A stretch of 64,000 nucleotides of DNA from Thamnaconus septentrionalis (taxonomy: Eukaryota; Chordata; Actinopteri; Tetraodontiformes; Monacanthidae), in contig CM020513.1 in assembly GCA_009823395.1 (NCBI GenBank), positions 15,551,001-15,615,000 on the forward strand. The letters are read 5' to 3'. Below, one piece after another: positions 50,255 to 62,267 of the stretch. Every line of letters starts with the position of its first letter. Position 1 is the first letter of the stretch. The translations under genes were made by a program, and so were the position numbers. The notes below the pieces were generated by a model that was not told the origin of the DNA, did not search any database, and saw nothing but the letters and a program-made list of their open reading frames with translations.

Positions 50255-50979
50255 TTGACTTCACGGTTGTGCCTTGAAGACGGCTCAGTGGCAAAGGCCA
50301 CCGGGAAAAGGTCAGCGTCCTCGGTGCCCTCTAACCCCGCCGATGATTGCGCGTCACAACGGATTAAGTCTCCTGGACGTTGCGGGGAGCCACGTGGACG
50401 GCAGCGGGAGCCCGGAGACGTGAACTTGGGTTCGCTCTGTCACTTTCCACAGAGTGAATAAGTTAACACGCTGTCACAACATTAGCGAGCGGCCGTCTGA
50501 GGAGTCACGGCGTTTGTCTACATGGCTTCCTGCAAAGTCTTCACTTCCTCCGTCACATTTTGACTGCCCACGTGTATTTGCCATCAACTCTGCTGTTGTG
50601 TTTTTTGTTTTTTGAACAGGCCTTTCACGCCTCTGCTGCAGTGAGCAACAGCTAAATGGATGCTGGAATGAGGTCGGCCCTCGGTCCATACACCCGGCCC
50701 GTCTCACGTGCGCGTTTCCTGTGATCAGCGTATAGAAAGAGGGCCTTTCAGCAGAGCGACGCTGCAAGTAATTCCGGCACCGCTTGGAACCTAATGAGGG
50801 ATAGAATTCTGAGAAACCAATCTCTTTCCCCCATTGGTGCAAACCAGCCGCTTTCGTAGAGCTACACTGCCCTCTGAAAAGTCTGAGCGGTACTGCAGCT
50901 CATTCTCTGCTACATTAAGCCTCTAATAATACCCCCACCGCCAACGCCACCCTTTTACTTTTTTTTCAACTGCTCCAAA
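50255..50979. other. Unique non-coding sequence, CpG-richer at left
   Basis: CG dinucleotides are frequent at about 50280-50430. No gene recognised. The minus frame 50474-50842 (122 codons) has no domain. Confidence 0.4.
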
Positions 50980-51530
50980 ATTAAGCATTTGGGTAGCGTG
51001 CGCATCAGCAGTGGGGATCGGTAGATTTCACCCCCGGCATGGTGGTTAAATAGTCAGCTTGAAGTTTTTGCCACAGAGCGCCGCCCTGAAACATGCACGA
51101 GGGGAAGCCAAGGAATGCACAAATGTGAATTGATCCCTCCAATCAACATGATGAATGAGGAGTGCCGGCAGCCCCTTCTGCAATGCCAGGCCTTGCTCTG
51201 CAGTATTGTTCATTCCATTGTGTTTTGGGAGGCTATCAGGGCCCCACAGTCAATATGCCTTTAGCAATTAAGCCGGGCTGCGCTGTTCCACAGGTCAGGG
51301 CCATATTTACATGCAGCTATTTTCAGATTTGGAGAGACTCCCATCCGCTGGAAAAGAAATTAGAAACGCAGCCTTGGTGAACTAAAACGTTTTAATCACA
51401 GATAAGTGCCTGTGTTTGATGTGTGATCTTGCGCTCGCTGCTTCCTTTTATTAGGCTTTATTGGCGTTTACATGCGCGGGGAGGGAGAGCGCTTTGTTTC
51501 AAAAGTGAACACGATTCAATAATTTATGTT
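50980..51530. promoter_or_regulatory. Candidate cis-regulatory block
   Basis: About 550 bp of repeat-free mixed sequence, with AGCAATTAAG near 51264 and GTTTTAATCAC near 51390. It is flanked by AT-rich sequence beginning near 51520. One of the most CNE-like stretches of the window by texture. Conservation is untested. Confidence 0.3.
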
Positions 51531-54199
51531 ATTTTATTTTTTTAAAGCAACAATTAATTAACAATTTAAATTCAATATAATTATGAAGATGCTGGATATG
51601 TTCCACTCTCTACGCTGGAATTCTCAGTTCATGTCCTTGAACTGCACTAATCAAATCTTCAAGAACATGAAGAAAACAGCGAAAGAGTGCATCGTTTTGG
51701 AAACAGTTTCCTTCATGTGTGGAAATAAACTGGGTGTGAATGGGACCGATGTATTGGGTATTCTTGGCACTGTTGCATGTCTGATAATGGAGCATTTGAA
51801 CAGTTGTAATTACACATGCTGGTCACCATCAATGATGCTAATGAGCTGTTGGGTTCACGTCTTCCTCCTCTGCTTGAAAATGCAAATAATATTCGTCTGT
51901 CTAACTTCTCTGACTGCTGGAGCTTTGCTGTGATTATATTTTCCCCTGCTTTCACTGTTAATAGTCGTTTACTTCCATTGTGTGGCTTACAGTTCTGTTT
52001 TTTGGTTTTTAATCAGTATCCAAATGGCAACCAAGCATGACGGTTGGTTTCAAGTTTATGCACCTGGTATGACATATGACATGTGGGACATTTTTAAAAG
52101 TAGATCAAAGCAGACAGTCATTATGAGAGCAACAAACCTGGCGTCAGGACATGTCGTGCAAATCTCTTCTGTCATTTACATACATAATAGCTGCACATCA
52201 GCAAATTAGTCATGGCACCTGTGCAGAGAAATCCACTGTTTGCATCAGATTCGACTCGCCAGCTCAGTACTCCTCCTGTCTGCATGTTATAATTGGTGCA
52301 CACCACCACCACCACCACCCCCCCCCAACCGCCTTTCTCTGTAGAAGAGTGAAACACAGCGCAAGGCATCATGTGTAAAGTTGGCCTCTGCATGCACACC
52401 ACCGCAGCATCTCATTATATGTAGATACCGTGCATTATTTTTGATTTTGTGCGTCAACACGGCAACCATCTGTAAGTCACTGTCACAGTTTCAGCTTTTT
52501 TCACAACCTCATACCAACCTAATAATCATAACACTAAGCTTGCCGTCTCCCCGCTAAAGAACTGAGACAGCGGCAGCACTTAGAAAATGACGGAGGAAGA
52601 AAAACAACCTCGAGCTGTTCGTCACAAACGCCTGCAGGACTGCACATTTCAATTTTTGCACAGGGTGTATTTGCATTTGCATTGTGGTTATAAAGACGTG
52701 GTGGCAGACAGCTGCATTATGTTGAGAAGATGAATAACAAGGAGAGAGGGCAATTAAAGTTGTATTAAAAAGCCTTTGTGCTGCTATATGTGAAATATGT
52801 GCTCTCAAGAGTGAACAGAAATATTAGCATATCATCGCATGAAGGATAATTTCCAAAGTATTATGATATCACAAATTCAAGGTTCTTTGTTGTTGCTGAA
52901 GTAACGTAGAGAAAATGTTGTCTCGTCTACATTAAAGAACAATAATTGCCACATAAAACGTGCAAATGCTTTATGAAAAATAAACCTGCATGCAACTGTC
53001 ACACTAAGGTGTCAGAGACGCAAATAGTAAAAACTTGTGCCTGAGAAATGAAAATGGGTTCATTTGTGGTTATCTGGAAAGCCCACCGATTGTATCATAC
53101 CACCACCGATGCTGCAAAACAAGCAGATCGTCATTGCAGATAAGCATAAGTGTCTGAAGTGAAAGTGCTGTAAATCCTGCTAAATAAAAGTGGGGGAGTA
53201 AACAGTGCTGTGAAGTGGATGATCCTGCTTAGCCGGTACACTTGATAGAAAGGTTTATGTGCATACAAGCTATTGATTTTGTGATTCCAACACAGCAAAA
53301 GCAATCGAAGAGAATCCTTTTACCTTGTCAAATGTCACATAAACAGAGTGGCTGCTCCCGTCCGGTTTGTCTTGCCTTCTCCAGAGCTAATGTCACGGGG
53401 AACGATCCTTTAACAATGATCAATTGGGCCACCTGACACCATCATGAGAACAATTAAGTCTACGAGGAGACTCTGCGAACGGATCTGCTTTGTTATGAGC
53501 GCTGGTTCATGAGCCAGGAAAAAAGAAATAAAGAAATAAAAAAGCCCAGCCAGTCCTGCTCTGCAGCCCTATGTGTGCAGTGTGTCTGGCACTGTTATCA
53601 ACAGTGCTCCAGATTTCTATCCGCCCACTACTCTGGCTTTCAAACTTCTCTGGGAGCTGTTTTGTTTTGTGACCCACAATAACTTAATGGGCTATTGTGC
53701 AGGTTTATTGAGCCAAATTATCTCCTTTTTCAGGCAACTGCTAACCTGTTCTTGCCTCTTTTTCTGGCTCGACAGACAGCGCAGAGACCAAAAGAGGGGT
53801 TTTAGCTGCGCAGCGTGGCCATCATTTTTGAAACAAGCTTCCACGGAATTATTTCCTGACCCAGTTTAATCTCCCTGTGAGTCATCTTTGGGTTTCTACC
53901 CAAATGCTCTTCAGCATGTTAAATTTGCATGCAGATTCTGATCGCGGCCAATTGTCTGTGGTACATTAATTATTATTTCATATCCCACACAAGTGATGGA
54001 ACTAGACGGCATCGACGTTCCGGCTTTCGCACGTCCCTCAGGGGCCGTATTGGAGGACGAGAAAAGTTAGGATGAAAAAAAGAGGATGAAAAATACAAAA
54101 ACAATGAAACACATCCTCTTTTTCGCCGTGATGAAGTGCTGCATTTCTGGAGATGTATCCAATCATCTGCAGACCATTACACCCCGAAAGCATGATGCT
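51531..54199. other. Unique non-coding sequence
   Basis: No supported gene. A (CAC)n/C-run patch lies at 52302-52327. Open frames at 51583-51933 (+) and 53573-53869 (+) have no recognisable domain. Confidence 0.4.
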
Positions 54200-54886
54200 C
54201 CCCGCGCACTTGCACGTGTGCACTTCCCCCGCGCGCGGCCTCTCCCCGTAATCACCTTATGCACTTGCAGCCTCCTGCGCCGACCGGGCAACGCAGGGTC
54301 GGATTACGGCAGAACCTCGAGTGATGGAAAGACGGAACGGAGGGAAGAGAGACGCCGGAGAGGATGAGCTCATCCGGGGGCCCCGTCCCTCCGCCCGCCG
54401 CGGCCAGACAAACGCGGGCGGCGAAAATAATCTTATCGAGGCGACGGCGGACAAATAAGAGACTGTCAAGAAGTGATGACGCTGTTGGTATTCAGGCCGC
54501 GCGCGCCTTGTCACAATAAAAAAGCGAGGGGATGCGAGAGGCGGAGGCTCGGAAAAATGCAGGGCAGAGGCAGAGTGCTGGTGCTGGGGAGGGTTGTTGA
54601 TCTGTTTAGCCTGCGCTTCATGCTACAGCAGCACCCAACCCCCCGCCACCCCCCACCTGCCCTGAAATGGCTGTATTTGAAATCAGCTTTATAGAGTCGG
54701 AGACACTGCGGAGGGAGAGCGGCGGCGGCGGCGAGCCCCGGCGTGCCTGTCAGACCGGGGGAGAGTACACTTCACGGATGAATTGTGATTGCTTACATAC
54801 ACAGCTACACACCAAACATTAATCACAGACAGCGGTCAGAAGACGAGAGGGGCAGCGATGGAGCGCAAACAGACAGCCGGGGAGTT

Positions 54887-54912
54887 GGGGGGGGGCACGG
54901 CGGGGGGGGGGG
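54887..54912 (+). other. Long G tract
   Basis: Nine G at 54887-54895 and eleven G at 54902-54912, separated by CACGGC. Prone to G-quadruplex formation and to sequencing-length errors. Confidence 0.7.
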
Positions 54913-55431
54913 TTGTAAGAGCGGGAGAGGCCTTGAAGAAAGCCAGAGAAAAGATTTTAAAAAAAAAAACTTATTTTTTTTTACCTCGCGTAGAGGCAGG
55001 GGAGGGGTTGAGGGGTTGGACGAACTTGAAGGAGCCTTGCCAGAAATTTCGATGCGAAGCACGGCTCCCCTGCAACCTGTCAAAGACAGCCGGGACTTCT
55101 CTCGAGTGGCGCCGACTGAGAGCGACTGCGAACCTGCCGGAGGATCATCGTAAATCCTGCACCTGCTGCACGGCGGCGGGCGCCCCGCTGCTTTATCCGC
55201 GCTTTGCGCACGCCGCTGAACGTATGCAACATAATGGGGCCGCAATTTATCAAGCGTCCCGGGGTATTGATTAGGTGCTCAGTGATAAAGTAGTGGAACA
55301 TGCTTATTGAATATGGATGAAACGTGCATCTACGTTGATTTGTCCGCCGGCCGATTAGCAGAGAGCACGGTGACAGTCGCAGCTCCGCCCACCACTCCCA
55401 CGCCCGACCGCTGTTCCCCTCTCCGCAGGGC

Positions 55432-55515
55432 TTCTCGCCCTCCTTCTCAACCTCCATCTCGCCCTCCTTCTCACCCTCCATCTCGCCCTCCTTCTCGCCC
55501 TCCTTCTCGTCCAGC
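55432..55515 (+). repeat. 12-bp minisatellite, seven units
   Basis: Seven 12-bp units: TTCTCGCCCTCC, TTCTCAACCTCC, ATCTCGCCCTCC, TTCTCACCCTCC, ATCTCGCCCTCC, TTCTCGCCCTCC and a degenerate TTCTCGTCCAGC. T- and A-initial units partly alternate, suggesting a 24-bp higher-order unit. Because the period is a multiple of three, it keeps frames open and creates artificial Glu/Lys-rich (minus) and Pro/Ser/Arg-rich (plus) frames. Confidence 0.92.
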
Positions 55516-55760
55516 TCGACCTTCATGGCGAAAGCGATTTTGTAATTAACAGCGGTTTTTGTTACTCATCTGTACCCCTGAACCTCGGAGAGACGGATCG
55601 ATGGCTCAGCCTGTGGCCTGCCCGCTATGCTGCTCGCGCCCTCCACAGCGCCGCCCGCTGCTTGCTCACAAGGCAGGCCGCGTGCGCGCCGCACGTGTTC
55701 GCAGGAGGAAAAAAAACACAAAAAAGGAGAGAGCGAGAGAAACATAAGAGAGAGCTGTCA

Positions 55761-56550
55761 TCCGACTGATAGTATAATCTTTGTTAAATTTGTCAAGATT
55801 TACCGGATTAAAAAGTGTAGAAGGAGAAAAAAAACGGGCTGATTCTTCCTTAATTTTGGATTATGGCGTCAGCAAGGGGCCGGAGAGCAATCTGTAAATC
55901 CAAGGGGGGTGCAAGTCTGATTCCCATCCTAATCTTTCTGAAGTTTTGCTGCAGAACACTAATTGACTTCAATGCCATCAAGTGTTTCAAGCTGACTGGC
56001 AACACCAGATTTCTTGGTAGATGGAACAAAACAGCACAGTGGATATAAGGATATATAACATAGTGAATACACAACAGTGTGTACAACAGTAAAGTTTATA
56101 AACCAAAAATAAAACAGAAAGTTGATGGATGAAAGACAATGGTTGTTTTTTTGTCTTTTTTTTAATGCATTACATGTATGTTTGTCAGACATTGGATGAT
56201 AGCTGTGCACTTTAAAATGCAGCCCACCTATCCAGGTTACTTAGTACACTCAAAATACCTTAAGAGCACTGGGAATGCTATCATGTCCTTCAATACTGCT
56301 CCAAATCAGATAGATGTATATGCAGGTATATATAGATAGAAAGCGATAACAAACTTCATACATGAAAAGGATCTTTGTCTTGTTGAATCATCTCACTGTC
56401 ATGAATCAGTTTCTCTCGTTATGTGTTATCTTGTGACAATGCAAGAGTTCAACTGTTATTGAAAGAAGAAAAATAAGAAAGCCATTATTTCCTCATAATG
56501 AGGTGATTGTTTCCTTTATCTCAGGGAAAAACCCAGTCACAGTGTTGAGT
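55761..56550. other. Non-coding sequence downstream of the CpG island
   Basis: AT-rich. A 61-codon plus-strand frame at 55863-56048 starts with ATG in a good vertebrate context (A at -3, G at +4) but is not recognised as a protein. See findings. Confidence 0.35.
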
Positions 56551-56999
56551 GTTTTCTTCAGTATTCTTCACTGTTTTCCCTGTGACGTCCTTCCTTTTGT
56601 GCCTCAAAGCTTTTAAATTTCACATTTCTCTGTCGACGGCGCCGCTGTTCTTCAACAGCTCTCGGCTCTGGTCTGTCTACAAGTTCTCTCCCGTCTCTTT
56701 CAGAAAAGTGTCTTCCAGTCTTTCCTCTGAGGATCAAACCCACGAACAGTCAGACGGCAGCAGATTTACGGTTTGGTAAGGAGAGAGAGAAAAAAAAGTC
56801 AACACAGAAATCAGGCGGCGGGGGTTGGGGGGCTGAGGTTAATGGGAGACAGTGGGCACGCTTTTTCTCAAAGGTCACTTGGCAGACAAATGGCAGCCCT
56901 GTGCCACTGATGCGCCCTATCATAATAGCGTCTGATTTTCATCTTCCGTTTCCTTTATTTCAGGGGCTGCCCATTAATCCGGGCCTGGAAGAGTTCCCT
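56551..56999. other. Non-coding sequence with an exon-like segment
   Basis: Contains the possible 72-nt exon 56704-56775 (+), with a pyrimidine-rich acceptor and a GTAAGG donor. A second strong acceptor-like TTTCCTTTATTTCAG ends at about 56963. No gene identity. Confidence 0.35.
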
Positions 57000-57660
57000 C
57001 CTTCCCTCGCAGCAACGCGCATATCAATCACATTAGTGGCAGAACAAAAACAACACGGGCTGTACCGGCGTTAATAACCGCCCAGGCTGATAAGATGAAA
57101 AATAAACGGGGCGGCCTCCACTTCAGGCTCGCGGCCGAGATGACGTGAACAGGTGCACGGCTTTGACACAAACAAATTAGGAGAGAGGGAAAGTGTGACA
57201 GGACGTGCTATCACCTTGTGTTAGGTCCGGGAGGAGTGGCACTTTATTCACTCATGTCAGCACTAGCTGCTCACACACACACTCTGATGGCTGCTGAGGA
57301 GCCTGAAGAGCAGGATGAGCTTGCTGTAAAAGCAATTTCCTCATGAGGGGAAGGTCTCATAATTCTTGCGAGACGAAGCATCTGGGATGATTGGGGACAG
57401 ATGGGAAAAACGATGAAATTTAGCAATGTCCTCATTCACCGCCACTGTGGGTTTTGTTTTTTTCTAACCTTTCTCTCCAAAGTTTCTCTGATGTATTTCC
57501 CTTGTTTTGGAGCGACTTCGCATTAATCACGGCTGACAAGCAGCAATGCTTTCCTGTTGACGGCGGCGTTTCAAATGCGACGTTCGCCCGAAGGCATATT
57601 GCAGCGCCGGCTGTAATACATGTATGCATTCTTCCTCCTCCTCCGCCATTATAGGAGTAT
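57000..57660. promoter_or_regulatory. Candidate cis-regulatory block
   Basis: Mixed-composition sequence with CG dinucleotides and GATAA (near 57090), plus TTAATCACGG near 57523. A short microsatellite-like CACACACACAC lies near 57272. Texture resembles conserved non-coding elements in two stretches, about 57000-57230 and 57500-57650. Confidence 0.27.
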
Positions 57661-59439
57661 TTGTATCTTTTTTTCAGATATCCATCTATAAAGGAAAACA
57701 TCATAATGTTCTATGTCTTGTAGCTCACACTTTGCAGTGAAGCATCCCCACAAACCCTGGGAAAAGGAAAGGGAAGGGAAGGGGGAGCATATTCCACTCT
57801 GCCCAGCCGAGCAAAGCAGGAAAACAGCAGCTCAACTTGGCCGTTACGTCCAAGCATGGAAGTGGGTTGTCTGGCTGGTGCGTGACTTGCTGATTTCAGA
57901 AAATGGTTGTGGCAGGTTAAACGCTGGAGCAGAGCCAGGCGTTGGCTTCGGGGCAGCGACCTGCGCCTCTCCTTCTTTCTCCCTCCATCCTCTTTTTTCG
58001 CTCCTTCGCCTTCAACACAGCTGACTGCGCCGCTTTGCCAGCTGCATCACTGGCGTCGTTGTCCGGTTTTGAATAAAACCATAGCAACACAGAAAAGAGT
58101 CACATCAAGTTGCGCATTCTCTTTCATACGGAGCCATAATGAAACACTTTAGCCAGACAGGCATGTTGTAGGGAACGTATGTTGGAAGTAGTTTTGCAGC
58201 AGCCATTAAACACCATTTAAAACCAATTACAGCCAAAGTCTGACCTTTCCTTTTTTCAGACAGCTTTTGCTCTTTGGCCACTGACATTTCCAAGCATGAT
58301 TTCATCACTTATCTTGCCCCGGCCACTGCTGGCTGGAGGACAGCATGTTTGCTCTGTCTCTAAGCTATGTTGATTAAAGCAGACAGCCAACTGTGAAAAT
58401 GACATAAAACCAAGAGAGTGAACTAAGGGTGAGGGAAAATTGGAAGGAGTAGTTTGACCGCCATCGATCATGCATTTATTACTTGCCACTTCATGAGTGG
58501 CGTCACTGGAGACTTTCTAAGCCGTGCTGGAGTTTCATGGCTATAAATAATTCCAGATGATGGGTGTATATGGAAGCCACAGACTCGAATGTGATGTCAA
58601 CATCAGGCTTTCACCAAAAAATAATTTATGTGAGTGTTTACAAGAAAACCACAGAGATGCCTAATTTATACATTCCTCCAAGTTCTGTTAAACCCTAATC
58701 CCAGCCTAGGGTTTGTCAAAAGGCGATATGGAGAGTTGCAAAGTAATTCTAATACAGGAGGAATTCTGAAATGTGAGAGGAGTTAGCATTTTTAAATTGC
58801 CCAACTCTTAGATGAAGCATCATGGAGAGACGTAGAGTTCTTCTGTTGCTTTTTTTAGGAGTTTCTGTCTGCGATCGTTTTCCATTGGACGGAATTTTAT
58901 TGACTACCATGGAGCTCGTCAATGGTTCCATGGATTAGTAAAAGTCACCAGAGCCTCAATCCACAAAGTGGGTGAAAAATCAATTTGTGGTGAACTATCC
59001 TTGCCAAGCTAAAGAAGCATCAACACATCACAACAAATATGGTCATAGGGCCATTAAGGTAATAAAATACAGATCATGCAGCCATAAAATTTTTACAGCA
59101 TATTGAGGGGCAATAGATGAGGCTGAATGCAGTTTTGGAACAACATTAAAATAAATTAGCCCCCTTTCTTTAAAGGGTTAATGAATAATTCAGAGGTAGA
59201 TTGGAAAGGTCTGGTCCAAAGAGAAGCAGACCAAACAAAACAAACGGGTAACGGAGCCCCAACATGTGGGCTTGACCGGGAGAGAGTCGGCAAGTGGGGC
59301 AGAGCTCCTTGGCGCCCGTGCGCTCCCAGGCTATTACATCAAAATGTCTCCCTGAGCCGCCAGGACACCTGCAGCAGCTGCGGCAGCAGCAGGAGCAGCA
59401 GCAGCGTCTTCAGTGATAAAGATGCCACTCTCCCGGCCT
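57661..59439. other. Unique non-coding sequence
   Basis: No supported gene. Short interrupted CAG/GCA repeats lie at 59371-59406. Confidence 0.42.
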
Positions 59440-59940
59440 TAACCCCCAGATTTTAATTACAAATATTTATAAGCAGCTTATGGCGCGGACAGGCGAGGGT
59501 GTGTGGGCGTCTGGGTAGCGACGCAGCTGTCGGATACGATAAGATTATTTGCCCCCCTTTTTGTGTTGTTTTTATTTGTTTATTTCCTGTTAATTATTCA
59601 TGCCCGCACCCGATGATCCACTCCGCTCTCTCCTCCTCTATTGCGTTAAATGGAACAGAACATAAAAAACAAATAGGTGGTGGGATAAATATTAATAAAT
59701 AAAGCATCAACATTTCTGTGAAGAGCCAGGGGGTAAACATCCCTCCCTGGAAATTAGACTCCTTTCTCGTAACTGAGTCGCGAGCTCTCCGCACGTCAAT
59801 CCCTTCAGGATGTTAAGCTCTTCGCTTAGCTACTTTCTAATCACTAAATATTTCATCTTGCCGTGCGCTCATTGCATCAAGCGGCACGGCTGTTCAAAGT
59901 TCAAAAGTGCTCGTTTGACAACAGGTTTGCTTTAGCATAG
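59440..59940. promoter_or_regulatory. Candidate cis-regulatory block
   Basis: TTTTAATTACAAATATTTAT near 59450, GATACGATAAG near 59534 and CTAATCAC near 59837, in otherwise repeat-free sequence. Homeodomain and GATA-like cores suggest an enhancer. Motifs only. Confidence 0.25.
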
Positions 59941-60092
59941 CTAATTTCACCAAAGGGTTTTGGAGTGTTTTGTAAGTGTACGAGCAAAATGAGAAGCTCA
60001 CACTTGACTTTCCGCTCTACTTTTGTGGCTCATTATATTCCTGGAGAAATGTGGAAGTCACCTTGTGCCAGGAGAGCCTGTGATGCAGATTG

Positions 60093-60095
<3 letters not shown>

Positions 60096-60157
<62 letters not shown>
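60096..60157 (+). repeat. (TG)31 microsatellite
   Basis: Thirty-one perfect TG units, the longest uninterrupted dinucleotide tract in the window. Confidence 0.95.
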
Positions 60158-60161
<4 letters not shown>

Positions 60162-60419
60162 ACAGAGACAACGCAGGTTGTTTTCTATTTTCGAGAGGAA
60201 AAATGCATTGTTTCCAGTCATATAAGCTTGCAGGGCTTAGGGAGGTTTGCAGTATTCATCTTTTTGCACCCAGCTCTCCACTGATTTAGCAGTTCAGCAA
60301 ACACTGTGGAAAGTTTTTGTGGGTTGCAGGTAGAACGGCAAACTTGAACACCTCCAGTGATTTACTCATTTTAATTTCATTCGGTTCATTGATGTCAGGA
60401 AGAATATGGTGACTGGGCC

Positions 60420-60800
60420 ATCAGCTAATGGGAATCATAATGAGCGGAGTGGCAGGAAAGCCAATTGAAGCGCTGAGTGATGACAGGGGAGAGGAGCGCT
60501 CCGTCCCACTCTTTAAAACCTCCAAAAGGGAAGAGCCAGGTGGCTTTTATTTTGTTTTCCCAATGGCGGGCTGGACAGTAATTACATTTAGTCTCATTAG
60601 TAGTTCCCCCCTGACTCTGCGTGGTCATCACGGTAATGTATGTGGCCCTTCCTGGTTGGACGAAAATGGATTTGTGCTGCATTAGCTGATGAGGCAGGTA
60701 AAATTTCATTACGTCGACCAGTGTGTTCCTAATGTGGGAGATCGAGGGAAGGATCGGCCATGTGGACAGTCTCCCACTTATTAGCACACACCGTTTCACC
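60420..60800. promoter_or_regulatory. Candidate cis-regulatory block
   Basis: Contains CAGTAATTACATTTAG near 60577 in a repeat-free 380-bp block. Plus and minus frames overlap through it and neither is recognised. CNE-like texture only. Confidence 0.25.
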
Positions 60801-62222
60801 ACTTCCTGTCAGTCTTTGATAAACCTGGTGAAAAGGCGGGTTTTGACCCCATTCATGGCAAATGGTGCCGGGGGGGGGGTTTCAGTCTTGACTTCATTTG
60901 GTGCCACGAGGGACTGTGACTGAGATGTTACAGAGGCGCAGGAACGCAGATCAGTGAACTTCTCAGGTGGGCACAATGATAAAAGTGCAACACAAAAATG
61001 TGGAGTCAGTGTCATCGGAAGGGATAAAAAAGATGAAAAATTCACTCAGTGCACTGCAGGTTGTTGGAGCCTTTTCATTTCCTCTCAAACACCAAATGTA
61101 CTCAAAATAAACCAAGGTTAACTTCTTACATTTCACTAATGTCTATTTTTTTGTTGCACGAGCCCGCAAACAACCAAAAAAACAAAAGAGCAAACAACAA
61201 AAAAGAACCTAAATCACAACCAGGCAGCAACTTTTCCGCCCCCTGGAATCATACATCAGAGTAAAGTGTCACTTTCAAGAGGAACGACAGAAGAAACAGA
61301 ACTTCATTATTTGGTCTGACATTTACAAAGACAGCAACTGCTGCTTCATCTGTCAGAGCCTGTTGTGGTGCGTATGGTCCAGGGATGAGCATTCATCAAG
61401 CTACTCCAACATTTGTCAACACTGTGTGAATTGATGTGTTTTTCAAAATGCATACCTTGTCGATGGTGGAAGCTTTTTTTGTGGTGCGATGAATCGTGAA
61501 CAAGTCACGAATGCAGATGTTTAGGTTTGCCAGTGTGGGGCTGGTGCACATCTACATACACATGCGGCAAGCGTGTAGAGTTCCCAAGACTCTCATGGGA
61601 TTAGAATTGGTCCTAGAGCTTTCAGGTACAGGTTTTCTGAAAGGGAGAAGAAAAAAAAAAGTACCAATTGGGAGCGAACCAATGAAAACAGATGGCATGG
61701 GAAAATGTAATTCCAAAAGAAAATAGGACATCTAGCCTTGGGTGGTTCCACAGCTCTCGAACACCGGATGAGAAGCGAAAGCACATTGTAACCAGGTGAA
61801 ATAAACAAGACTTTAGAGTAAACAGAGTGGAAGCAAGAGCCAAGATTTCACTGCTTCCCCTCTGGGTGAAACTCTATCTACCTCCATGATGTCAAATTAA
61901 ACTCAAAGCAACGCAAAATTGATATCTTTACACAGAGTCATTGAACAATCGAGGGGTAGGTCAAGGAAACACAAGTTTTAAATCATTTCATTTCTATTGG
62001 AGATAATCAGGCAAGTAAAATGTGTCATTTTAGTTGTGTTTTTATCTTGGGTGGTGGTTGTGGTGGATCTCTGATACTACAATAGCCTTTCTTTAAGCCT
62101 GAAAATCAATGTGAACATATACTCAAAGTCTCTTTACCACAAAGGGACAAGGAACTATTTTTGTCATGTATAGTACCAGTATAGTTTTACAAGCTTTACA
62201 ACTTGCACATAGGAAAATAATA
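60801..62222. other. Unique non-coding sequence
   Basis: A run of ten G at 60870-60879 and A-rich low-complexity sequence near 61176-61208. No supported gene. Confidence 0.42.

Positions 62223-62266
<44 letters not shown>
62223..62266 (+). repeat. (ATT)n microsatellite
   Basis: About 44 bases, fourteen to fifteen ATT units. Confidence 0.94.

Positions 62267-62267
<1 letters not shown>

Larger units (their letters stand above)
54200..55760. promoter_or_regulatory. CpG island, probable promoter region
   Basis: The strongest CG-dinucleotide concentration of the window, in blocks at about 54210-54450, 54480-54560, 54715-54780, 55060-55440 and 55560-55720. Visible examples are CCCCGCGCGCGGCCTC near 54228 and CGCCCGCCGCGGCC near 54391. 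Unmethylated islands of this size in fish usually mark a transcription start or a developmental-gene regulatory hub. The direction of transcription and the gene cannot be told. (CGG)n lies at 54720-54733, a long G tract at 54887-54912 and a minisatellite at 55432-55515. Open frames up to 161 codons cross it on both strands but are expected in GC-rich DNA. Confidence 0.55.

Noticed and set aside
54789..55274. 161-codon plus frame in the CpG island
   Set aside because: It overlaps a 122-codon frame and a 140-codon minus frame in other phases. Long chance frames are expected in GC-rich DNA, and this one crosses a long G tract.
55080..55526. 148-codon minus frame with Glu/Lys/Gly-rich repeats
   Set aside because: The repeats come directly from the 12-bp minisatellite, and the rest is unrecognised.
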